A stretch of DNA of 64,000 bases, taken from assembly GCA_028015205.1 (NCBI GenBank), contig JAPWFG010000023.1, positions 2,542,001 to 2,606,000 of the forward strand, read 5' to 3'. The translations under genes were made by a program, and so were the position numbers. The stretch comes from Mytilisepta virgata. Its lineage: Eukaryota > Mollusca > Bivalvia > Mytilida > Mytilidae. Of this stretch, positions 11,456 through 21,980 are shown one piece after another. The notes under the pieces were generated by a model, which saw only the letters and a program-made list of their open reading frames with translations, was not told the origin of the DNA and ran no database searches. Each line of letters begins with the position of its first letter. The stretch's first letter is position 1.

Positions 11456-12780
11456 CCATTGTATCGGGTTTTTTTATGGAACTTGACAGGGAAAAAGTCG
11501 AATGGGGTAAGAAATGTAACCTCAAAATACCTAATTGGACCCTCAAGAACTATGATAAGTGTTTTATTACGGATTACGCGCAGTCCCATTAAATATTTGG
11601 ATATACTAGTAGTCAAAGTGCAGATAACATTATTCTTTGGAATATCTTTGAGGACGTTGTGTATCTATATCATTGTTATCCTGAGACTGTGTGATATTTG
11701 TATTTGTATATTTTCACGTATAATTTCCTTGAAAAAGACAGGTCGGTACAAGAAAGGTTGTGTTCACTTCTTGTGACAAACTGATTTGCCTTTGCACGTA
11801 CATACAAGACCCTGTAAGACATTTGAAGACATTCATCCTTCAAAGAAAACCAGAATCAAGCTGTTGTTATCTTCCCATTCAAACATCATTTGATTTTCGA
11901 AATGGGACTGTGCTGTTTGGGGGGACATCTAAATACTGATCTGCAAAGAGGACCTAAGAACATGCTTTTCAAATTTTCAATAGTAAGCAACAAAATGGAT
12001 AACATAACATATCAATCAAACAATGCTATCCAACAGACAGAACCCCGGACAGGCTAGTACAGACACTGACCACTGGTGGATTACATGTAAACCTGTTTTA
12101 TGGATTCAGCACCAGCCCAACTCTTACTAATGGTCCCATTTTATCATACAGCCTGAGCCTTGCTACTAATTTCCTACTAGCAGCTACAGATTTATCTATA
12201 TTACCATTAAAAAATATAACCAAATCACTTAACTCGTACAGATTGTTCTTTTGAACTTTATACACTGTTTCCTACCCAAACAAAGCAGACATTGTATTAC
12301 ATCCCGTTTACACATGTGCAGCAGGTAGGACTGTGCGAAGTACAGGATTTAAGGTATTGCATATTTCATAAATACGAATGAACCTGCGACCTTCCTTTTT
12401 ATTTGTGATATACCATGTCTCAAACTAAACCTTCTGTGTTGGTTTCCCCGGGGGGGGGGGGGGGGGTTTCCTACCATTACAAATTGTAGTATGTATGTGC
12501 CGCAGAACAGGGTCCATTTTTATTTCTTTTTTACACATGTCCTGTCATGATCTGGGTAGCTATTTCTACCCTTGTCAATAACAGGATCACCTTTTCATAA
12601 TTTTATCATTGTGGCAGATATAAATCACCTGTCATGCACAGGTCTGCTACACACTAAAAATCTAGATATCTGTTTATCAGTCAGTCACTTTGGGGATGGG
12701 AGGTTGTGTCCTTGACATTTAGTCCATATCCGTTCTTTTTCATAATATATGTTTTTTACCTTTTCCCTTTCCTTGTTACA
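11456..12780. other. No gene recognised; G-run
   Basis: AT-rich; poly-G from 12449 to 12467. ORF 11459-11776 has no recognisable motif. Confidence 0.5.
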
Positions 12781-12814
12781 AATAATATTGGTCTGATCAA
12801 TATGGCTAGGACAA

Positions 12815-13030
12815 TACGTCATCAAGTCATTAGCAGGATTACATTTTAACATTAAATGTCATTGACATGGTACGATTTTCCATATCATCATCAAGTTCAT
12901 TAACGGGGTTACATTTGAACATTGAATGTCACTGATGGCTAGGGTATGATTTTCCAATTTTCCGATTTGACCACCACAATTGGCACATATATACCCACTT
13001 TTTAACGGAGTACCCCCCCCCCCCCCCTTC
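12815..13030. repeat. Two-unit tandem repeat of about 80 bp and a C-run
   Basis: TCATTA(A/G)C(G/A)GG(G/A)TTACATTT recurs near 12829 and 12897, with AACATT(A/G)AATGTCA in each unit. Poly-C at 13013-13027 follows. 13031-13938 holds AT-rich DNA with a faint two-unit repeat near 13440-13600 (AATTTTAAGATAT). Confidence 0.5.
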
Positions 13031-13938
13031 CCCCGGGGTGTGTTGTAGAGTTGGGGGAAATGTACAAAGAGAACAATAACGTTCAAACTCTCAATAGGCA
13101 TATCTTGCATGCATGAGAACCATTCGAGTTTCTGCTTCTTCATATGAACAGTAAAGACCTGGTCAATCACTTAAACCCGTGGCAGAAATGCTTTTTACAA
13201 CTAGTGGGTCACAAAATACACCAGCGACATATAGTTTAAATTATCGTTTTCCGACATTGGACTGAAGAGGCGCTAGGTTGTTGGGTGAACATCTGATATC
13301 ATGCAAACTTGAACTCCAGAAGTCTTGAATAATTTTTCTAAGGCTAATAGAATCCTGTTAAGCAACCCCGCATTGAATAAATATTAAAATTTGAATCAAA
13401 TTGTCAACGTAACGGAATTTTTATAAGAACACACAAGCTTTTTGGGTCAATTTTAAGATATCAAGAAACTATTCTAATGAATTAATAAAATATACTTAAT
13501 TCGTGGCTTGGCACATCAGATATCATGAAAATACTGCGACAAAAATTTTAAGATATAAAAAAAAATATTCATAATGAATAAATAAAATATAGTTCATTTC
13601 AATTAAGCTATCAAAGATTTTTGAAAAAAAATAATTGTAATTCCTCAGAAACGTTTTAAGCATATGTATACCAGGAATAAATTCTTCAAATCGATATTCT
13701 TTGACATTTCACTTAATAGTTTGAATTTTAATAATTTTTTTAATGAGGTCGCTACCTAGTTCTAATCTAGACACAAAATTAGTTGCTGAATTTTTTGTTT
13801 ATATCTAAAACACTTTTACAAAACTTCAAATGGATCCTTTCTATTGTGTTTTATCAACAATGCTCAGATGATCCAGTAGGATTTTGTTTTTATGGCCTTT
13901 TCCCTAGACTTTTATATATAAGTATCCATGTAAAAGAT

Positions 13939-14035
13939 TTATGAGTTATACATGATAATGGGTTTAACTAATGCATCAAACATATTGCAGGCAGCTTTAA
14001 CTGCTTTAAGGTAAGGTTTGCGGTCACAGGGAGAT
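13939..14035 (-). pseudogene. LINE reverse-transcriptase fragment
   Basis: The minus-strand frame reads LKAVKAACNMFDALVKPII, close to the ...FDxLVKPIxxYxSE... stretch after the RT palm in LINE ORFs. Only about 30 codons are recognisable. 14170-14985 holds nothing recognised. Confidence 0.45.
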
Positions 14036-14984
14036 AACTCGAATTGAAAAGTTCTGATCACTTGAGCGTTTATTCCGGTGAATTTTAACAACGTCGAAAA
14101 AGCGCGCTGCGTACAATTATCGTCTGACAAAATGTCAACACGTAGCAGTGAATCGAATCGCATGTTTAACGATTAAAATTCAAAACGTTTCTCTATTGCT
14201 TGGAATGCATTCGGGAACTAGATCAATGTCAATTTAAGAAAGGTTTTTTTTTCCAGAAACATGTGAAAGTCTACACGACTGCCGAAGCGTGTATCTATGT
14301 GTTGAATATTGATCAACGTTGATTTGGGAGAATATTTTTTAAAACGACAAAGTCTCATGTTTATGGACGACTTCATCATTACCGATGCTTTGAAATTATT
14401 AGATTTAAGTAACTGATCGTCTTTAACATAGCCAGAAATTTTGAGGATACAGTGAATAAATCATTATTACATGTACATGTAATAGAGTCGCTACTTGCTA
14501 CGAGATTAAAACAACAAACTCATGGAGGTCATAAATCCTGATCTTTCCACGAATTGAAAATCTAACCTTTAAAGGTTCAAGAAGAGATTTTGAATAGCTA
14601 CGTGTATTTTGACTTCATTAGTTAAATAAAAATGTCCATTGATTTCCTGGTCTTCATCTACTTTACTTTTAGTTTTAGCGCCCACTCTTGTACTGTAGAG
14701 CTATGATTTGGTAGGGATATGGTTAGCTGAGGGAAGGGTTCCTTCTCGTAGGTCAGAGCCTATTACATTTATAATTTGATGTTTTTCTTATTTCTATTTA
14801 GAATATAAAAAGGGAAAACTATGCAGTATTTTTCATACATAAAAAAAAACAAAACAAAAAAACACATGCCATGCATAAGGCATGTTTTATAGTTGAATAT
14901 ACATATTGCACCACGATTCATGTTAAACAGATCCAACACAATATTTGCCTAGTACTTTGTTTTACTATACTCGAATTTAAACTT

Positions 14985-15145
14985 GATCTAGATACTATCA
15001 AAACAAGACTTCCCTATGAATTTCATCAAATTCCGCAAATTAATATAGGCATGAGAGCGCTTAAAATGAGGACGAACGGACAGACGGATGGACGCCCGGC
15101 ATTTCTATGTCCCCGCATTGCGTTCCGGCGGGGGAAATAAATTTA
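14985..15145 (+). mobile_element. 3' end of a hairpin-terminated element
   Basis: Has GAATTTCATCAAATTCCGCA, then GACGAACGGACAGACGGATGG and a hairpin: CCCCGC (15111-15116) faces GCGGGG (15128-15133), followed by AAATAAATT. Same architecture as the elements ending at 32078 and 62991. 15146-15785 holds nothing recognised. Confidence 0.55.
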
Positions 15146-15789
15146 TTTCCTGAAAACGGCTTTCAGTGATTTATTTTCTTACAAAACGGGGAAAATACGT
15201 TATTTAGGGTTAATATAGCATCCGTTTCTATGGAAACGAGATCGGGGACATATGAATTTTTTTATTTTATAATAATGGAAATATTTAAATCTATGAGTTC
15301 TCAATTTTTCATGAAATCGTGGGATCCGGAAACAGGACATTTTCACGTTTTTGTTGCCATGGCAACGTCTCTATTTTTTGCAAGGAAATGTTAAAATGTT
15401 GTGTTTTCGTGATTTTTTCTTACATTTTCATGCAGTTTTGATAAATAATATCTAGAACATAATCATTTTAACAATTTTCATTAAAAACTTTAATAGTTTT
15501 AATACTTGCATAAATTATTTTTTGAAAATACTGAAATAAATACATTGTGACAAAACTACCAAAAATCTAAATTTTGAGCTGTTTTTACAAAAAAACTGGA
15601 CGGGCGATTTTCTTAAAAATGCCACTAAATAAGAGAGGTTCCCCCAATGAACAAATAAATATGTCACATTACTACAATATTATAATGATAAAAATCAAAG
15701 GAGAGCGCAAACCTTACCTTAACTGAAACATCCTTGAAGGTGCACGTGTAAGATTTATATTTAACTGACCTCTAAATTTCCATTACTTT

Positions 15790-16290
15790 TAATATTATTA
15801 CCCAGAAATTTGAATTCCTTAACATTCTCAAGTTGTTAGCCTTTAAAAGAAAAGTAGCCAGCTTGTTTTGAATTTGAGTGGTTTTTCAAAATCATACATA
15901 TAGTCTTTTTAATATAAACTGTGAGTTGCCAATTACCACAGTAGTTAGCAAGTTTATCCAAACTGTAAACCATTTTCACTTTCTGATAGAATTGATAAAT
16001 CATCCACAAATAGCAAGTTTCCAATGCTAAGACTCTAATGGTTGAATAGCTATATTTTGTTCTCATTCAAATAGATGGATCATGCCATTAATAAATATAT
16101 TGAACAATGTAGGATTGTGTGAGTCCCCTTGTTTGACTCCTCTTTGTATATTAAAAAAATCTGAATAAAATTCCCCAAGGTTTAGTACCCCTTCTGTATT
16201 GATGAATTGTCATTGGTAGAGATAAATCATAGTTTGTTAAAAACCACTCTAAATCTAACAAAAAATATACAGAGGACGAAATTTTCCTGA
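15790..16290 (-). pseudogene. LINE reverse-transcriptase palm fragment
   Basis: Minus-strand frames read NIQRGVKQGDSHNPTLFNIF then INGMIH, and, after a frame break, LDKLANYCGNWQLTV and IKKT: the GVKQGD and post-catalytic segments of a LINE RT. Together with 17195-17430 this is one element, split by unrelated sequence. Confidence 0.75.
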
Positions 16291-16439
16291 TGATTGAATT
16301 TTTGATCAACAGCATATTTGTTCAATTTGGTGGACGTGTTTTCCAACAGAGTATTAGCATTTCATTCATGGCCGACTTGTTTCTCTACTCATGAGTCAGA
16401 CTTCCTTGACGGGCTTCTTAAGGAAAAAAAACAGAAGAA

Positions 16440-17190
16440 GTCAGTTAGCCTGTACGTTTAATTTCAGCTTCCGCTCTATAGATGATGTTTTATCACTCAA
16501 CAATTCACGTTTTGGGAATTTTTGACACCTCATCTATTCCAGTGAGCTCGAAATTAAGGATACCACAGGCACTGCCAAATCTGCATCTTTTTCTTCACCA
16601 TCACCTCGAAATTGACACAAGAGGAAGGCTGAATACAAAACTTTACGACAAACGGGATGACTTTGACTTTCCAATCGTCAACTTCCCATTTTTGAGCGAC
16701 AACATTCTAGAAGCGCCGGCGTACGGGGTGTATATTTCACAACTCTTACGTTATTCCAGAGCTTGTGACATATTTATTGACTTCTTGGACAGAGCCCGGC
16801 TCCTGACAGAAAAGTTACTCAAACAGGGGTATGTTGCTCCTCAGTTGCAGTCATCGTTATTACAGTCATCATTACATGGTTGGCAGGAATGAAAAAACTG
16901 TTTCCCAAATGAAAATGAACCTGTACCATTGATGTTGTCCCTTCCTCATACCGAATTTGACATGGGCAGCATATCGGATGTCCCGCAGGAAACAGAGACT
17001 GCTTACTCTTCCGTAGCACCTGAGTCTACCCCGGTTTTTTAGTGGGGTCCATGTAGTTCATGTTTTTAATTTTTAACTGTATAGTGTTTGTATTGGTTTG
17101 GTTTTGTCTTCGTTGTTCTTCGGAGTTTGTCAGTTGTTTTCGATTTCCTCCTCGTTCGAATATTCCTTTGGTATTTCTTTACTTTACTCA
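16440..17190 (+). pseudogene. Reverse-transcriptase element 3' end, YIDD-type
   Basis: A frame reads FRSIDDVLSLNNSRFGNF then a stop (the expected FRYIDD catalytic box with Tyr to Ser). After a shift, 16482-16892 reads TRGRLNTKLYDKRDDFDFPI, VNFPFL and AYGVYISQLLRYSRACD. This conserved tail is known from bivalve and cnidarian RT elements, whose class I cannot fix. A 3' UTR with GAGTCTACCCCGGTTTTTTA follows. Confidence 0.75.
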
Positions 17191-17194
17191 TATA

Positions 17195-17430
17195 ATAAAC
17201 CTGGTCTCCATGGTGAGTCAAAGGCCTCCATCAGGTCTACGAAACATGTATATATTTTACTCTTATTTTTGTGCAAGTACTTATTTATTATAGATTTTAA
17301 ACTAAACAGACTGTCTGATGTTCTGTGGTTTGTTATGAATCCGAATTGATTTTCCATAAACTTTACTTTTTTAGAATTTAGAATAGAACTAAATATCTTA
17401 GATTAATGGACGATAAATGCTTGCCGTTTA
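17195..17430 (-). pseudogene. LINE reverse-transcriptase finger fragment
   Basis: A clean minus-strand frame reads KFMENQFGFITNHRTSDSLF and IYTCFVDLMEAFDS, i.e. RT motifs QFGF...TSD and the A-box F-x-D-L-x-x-A-F-D. It belongs upstream of the 15790-16290 fragment. 17431-17950 holds nothing that I can identify. Confidence 0.8.
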
Positions 17431-17949
17431 CTTCGTGGTTCAGCCTTGAACATTATCAAAACTGGCGTACATCCCGATCACATGCGGTAAAATAGTTACT
17501 AGTATATACAGGTCAACTACCCAAAAACTGTATTTGTATGCGAATTGTGGTGAGACATGTCCACTTCTAAGAAACTTTGCTAGAACGGGCTCACCGTCAT
17601 GTTGTAAAATCTTTACAAGGACTACCTGGCCGATATCGAACCGATAAGTGCACAATTCTTCTTGGGTGGACGTCTATCGAGTGCATGTGATTGACAAAAG
17701 GAAATTACAGTTTTTCGGGGGTCAGTGTAATCTTCCTAACTGTGCTCTACCCAAACAACTGATGCTTACTCGCCTCTTCGAGTTTAAACACCAGTAATAT
17801 GCAAGACAAACAGGATTTATTCTGGAAAAAATGCGAATTACGACTAAATATGATATTCTGCCATTCATAGAACAGTCTATGGATAATCAGAACTTTACTG
17901 TAAAGCTTAACTGGAAAAGGATAATTGACGCTCAAATTGCTAACTCTGG

Positions 17950-18540
17950 AAGTAACGCATCTTAAATGAACCAGACTGTGACATCACTCTATTGTATCTC
18001 AGCATGCCTGGCATATTGCATGACTCTTTCCTGAACTTCGCAATGCTGCAAATTATGTTGTAAATCTCTGTGCGCTGGTCGAACCAAATCTGTCTACTCT
18101 ATTATGTGAGAAATGTGGCCTTACCTTTACAAATATTATTATCCACATACTTACCGCATGTGATGACACCCGAGCCTTAAGAGGTGATATGTGGAAAGAC
18201 TTTATCAGCATTTACCCTATAACTTTTAGTGTGCATTTAGATTCGATGACCAATGATGCGGTTTCGATGGTAATTCTTTCCTGAGACACAGAGTATGAAA
18301 TGGAATCGGACAACAAACTGTTCTTCGCCAAAACCTGCATTTTCCACTCATACCACACATGCAGACTTTTCTATAGATGATCAATGTTGAAAACGTTTTT
18401 TTTAACTTAATATCTGTGAAATGTTCCTCTGCTTATATTCACATTTTTTCTCTTCTTTTCATATCTCGTTTGATCTACTGGTCAGTTTCATTGTAATGTT
18501 GATTTGAAATCATCAAAAGAGGGAAATAAAGTTATATATA
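17950..18540 (+). pseudogene. LINE 3' end with C-terminal zinc motif
   Basis: A frame near 18050-18290 reads EPNLSTLLCEKCGLTFTNII then IHILTACDDTRALR: CxxC...HxxxxC. The 3' end has GGGAAATAAAG and a (TA)n tail at 18530-18545. Short LINE remnant. Confidence 0.65.
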
Positions 18541-18565
18541 TATTAAATAATTTAGTCAGACTGCT

Positions 18566-18934
18566 AAGGCCATACCAAGTTGATCATTAGTTCTCTGGAT
18601 TTCGTCGCTCCGATTTTTGGACTATGTAAATTTTAAGAAAAAAAAATGCCGCTTTATTTTGCAAAAATGCTAAATATTCGCCCCAATTTATTTTTATTTT
18701 TTAATAAGCTAAAAATAAAAATTGTTCGCCGGCTACTAAAGTTTTGTAAGATTGGGTTTTTCCCATTTTTTTTCCAATATTTTATTTTCAAAAATGTGTG
18801 CCGCACGTAAATTTAATCTGTGCTCGAAAAAACAAGTCTTCAAGAAAAAAAATTAAAATTAAAATTTCGCCCGCTCGCATCTATTTTTGGCGCCCAAAAT
18901 TCCAAAGAACGAAAAATTAATTTGGTGTGGCCTA
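18566..18934 (-). mobile_element. MITE family M1, copy 1
   Basis: Ends AAGGCCATACCAAGTTGATC and AATTAATTTGGTGTGGCC are inverted copies. The interior has AAGAAAAAAAATGCCGC, TTCGCCCC and CGTAAATTTAATCTG, matching copies at 23820, 37767 and 47691. TA lies at both borders. 18935-19228 holds nothing recognised. Confidence 0.75.
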
Positions 18935-19228
18935 ATTATTATATTACTGCTATATTTTAAATTTTCATTTATAATATAATCCAGCAGATTTTTTTCATTT
19001 TAGTGTTTTCAATATATTTTTTACTTCTTTTGAGGTTATATTTATGTCATTAGTTTCAATATTTTCTTCTCACTCATTTAATTCTATTTTAGTCCGTGCA
19101 CTAAACTTTATGTTAGCAATTGTGCAGCATCCCTGAAACTTAAATTATTCTTTTAATGACTCAATGTTGCTAAAAATTTCTTCATTTCAGTCGTATCAAT
19201 TTAATATAACCTAATTACTGGCTATGAG

Positions 19229-20379
19229 GACAATATGCAATTTTATTGTCCCACCGAGACACCAACTATTTCCCGAGGCGTTGCCTCGTATTCTACTTTC
19301 AAATTATATAGGTAAAGGTATTTATGTTTAATAATAAGCTGCAAATGATGCACAAATAACAAACTACATACTAACAAGTAATACTGTGTCGGGATGCCAA
19401 TAGGTTGACGGAAATCTCTTTGCCATATCATAATCTACTTGGAAACTAAATTTCGTTGCAATAGAAGCATGTTGAATTTTTTCAACATTTTGGCGTCCAT
19501 TTTGAAAAGTCCGAAACCTTTAGGCACAACTAGGCATGGCCACCCATCTTTCTACCAAATTTCATGAAGTTCGCATGAACGGTTTTTGAGGATCTGGTTC
19601 GGACAAGTTCGTGGCTCAGAAGATGAAGAAGAAAGGAAAAGAATAATAATAATAATGAAAAAAAAATAACAAGTAATTCTTTGTTGGGATGCCAACACAA
19701 AGGTTCCCAAAACCGCAGCCATTTTGAAAATTTTCGATGACGGAAATGACTTTGCACTGTCATAATCTACTTGGAAACAAAATTTCGTTAAAATAGAAGC
19801 ATGTTGAATTTTTCCGCATTTTGAAAATGGCGGCTGATTGAAAAATTTAGATGACGGGTGAAATCACTTTGCAATATCATAATCTACTTGGAAACCTAAT
19901 TTCGTCTAAATCGGAGCATGTTGACTTTCTCCGCATTTTGGTGGTCATTTTGAAAATACTGAAACCTTTAGGCGCAACTAGGCATGGCCACCTATTTTTG
20001 TATCAAGTTTCATTAAAATCGCTTGAACGGTTTTTGAGATCCGCTTCGGACAAGTTCATGGCTCAGAAGATGGAACAGAATAATAGAGGCATGTTGGATT
20101 CTTCGGCATTTTGGCGGCCATTTTAAAAAAGGCGGATGATGGAAAATTTTCGGTGACGGAAATCACTTCGCAATATCATGATCTACTTGGAAACCAAATT
20201 TCGTCCAAATCGTAACATGTTGAATTTTCATCATTTTTTGTTGGCGGCCATCTTGAAAATTCCAAAACATGTATGCACCTCGCCTAGTGGTGACTTTTAA
20301 GCCAAGTTTCGTTAACCTACCTGGATTCGTGTTAGAGAAACCATGTGGACAAAGTTAGGTTAAGAAGAAGAAGAAGAAC

Positions 20380-20444
<65 letters not shown>

Positions 20445-21490
20445 GTAGTACTATGTTGGGAAGCCAACACAAAAGTCTCCAGGACCGTAGCCATTTTGAA
20501 ATTTTTGGCAGGCCGATGGAAAATTTGCGATGACGGAAATAATTTTGCAATATCATAATCTATTTGGAAACCAAATTTCGTCCAAATCTGAGCATTTTGA
20601 ATTTTTCTGCATTATTGGCGGACATTTTGAAAATGGCGGACGATGGGAAATTGACGATGACGGAAAGGACTTCGCAATATCATAATCTACTTGAAAACCA
20701 AATTTCGTTCAAATCAAAGCATGTTGAATTTTTCAACATTTGGCGGCCATTTTGGAAATTCCGAAACCTTTATGCACAACTAGGCATGGCCACCTATTTT
20801 TGTACCAAGTTTCATTAAGTTTTCTTGAATAGTTTTTAAGATACGCGTCGGAAAAGTTCATGGCTCAGGAGATGAAGAAGATGAAGAAAGGCCGAAAAGA
20901 ATAATAACAAGATTTGCAATTGCGAGCAATAGTAGATGTCGCCCACGGCGGCCATTTTGAAAAAAATTGTATTTCGATGATTGTATCTTGTTCGTCATCC
21001 CAAACTTAGCCTAGAAATCAATTTTAGTTGAAATCGGACAATGTTGAGTTGTTCGTCATTTTTACAACATTTTTCAAAATGGCCACCAAACGTCCCCAAC
21101 TGATCGCGATTTTTTTTCATGAACATGTTCTACTTATCATACTTTACAAAAGAAAACAGTTTCATGAAATTCTATGGTGCAGTTTTTGAGATATGAAAGT
21201 TTCCAAAAATTTTCACTTTTTCCGTTTCCATGGCAACGGCGGCCGTTTTGAAAATTTTTGATTTTACCTGTACAACTAGACTTGGTGATCATTATTACTG
21301 TGAAGTTTCATTAAGATTGTTCAGGCCATCTCTGAGAACTCGTGTGGACAAAATTAAGTGGAAGAAGAAAAAAAAACAAAGAAACTGAACAATAACAATA
21401 TAACGTCTGCGGCAACTTAATTAAAAAAAAATAAAAATAAAAAACGGAGTAAAAACAATAAGTCCCCCAAACGTTTTTTTGGGACTTACT
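19229..21490. mobile_element. Compound tandem-repeat element, ends in hairpin
   Basis: Units of about 230-400 bp recur: CATAATCTACTTGGAAACCA (19431, 19760, 19877, 20187, 20555, 20680), GTTGAATTTTTC, GGCGGCCATTTTGAAAAT, ACTAGGCATGGCCACC and GGTTTTTGAGATCCG. (GAA)n and an (AAT)n array of about 20 units (20382-20442) lie inside. TGTTGGGATGCCAACA-type hairpins occur at 19684 and 20455. The right end is the hairpin AAGTCCCCC...GGGACTT (21460-21488). Confidence 0.8.
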
Positions 21491-21898
21491 TACATTAAAC
21501 CAAGCAGGCTACAATGAAAAGTAGAGTATGCAATTTCATGCTCATTTTAGATTCATATCAGGGTTATCCAAACTTCCCTAGGGGAAAAATAGGATCAAGC
21601 CAATTTTTCCTCCGGGGGAAAAATTGGCATGGGGAAAACGTCAATGTCCAATACCATACTTAAATTTTACCTGATATATATATATATATACGTTTAAAAC
21701 TTGTTTTATCTAGTAAGTTAAATATTATGATGGTTTCACTTCATTGGAAAAATTCAATTAAATGTTACAAAAGATCGGATCTCCTTGAGGTAGATTATCA
21801 TTTAAAATCAAACGACAGGTAAATATTTGTAAGTTCTCCATTTGTAACATGATGTATATTCGCGTCCATGATATTTCAGTGGTGTGTGCTTTAACAGA
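21490..21898. other. Upstream flank of the glucuronosyltransferase
   Basis: AT-rich, with a (TA)n tract at 21677-21691. It must contain or adjoin the promoter, but no TATA box or initiator stands out. Confidence 0.3.
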
Positions 21899-21980
21899 AT
21901 GTGGAAAGTTAAAAATTTCGTGTTAATTGTCATCGTGACGACGTTTCTTAGTGGTTTTTTCATTGCAAGCTTTAGAAAAG
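21899..21980 (+). CDS. B3GAT-like: Glucuronosyltransferase exon 1 (signal anchor)
   Basis: Encodes residues 1-27 plus one base of codon 28. The ATG at 21899 opens MWKVKNF followed by a run of Val, Ile, Leu and Phe. The donor is AAAG|GTAATG, phase 1, which joins exon 2 to make a Glu codon. A possible upstream acceptor (TTTCAG near 21874-21879) may mean that the 5' UTR is split. Being far from the other exons (2.6-kb intron) and short, this is the least certain exon, but phase and topology both fit. Confidence 0.7.

Noticed and set aside
12859..13170. Minus-strand ORF with YICANCGGQIGK, resembling a zinc ribbon
   Set aside because: One CxxC only, partly formed by an 80-bp tandem repeat and a C-run that gives poly-Gly; no partner motif.
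20332..20556. ORFs with long isoleucine runs
   Set aside because: They translate the (AAT)n microsatellite.
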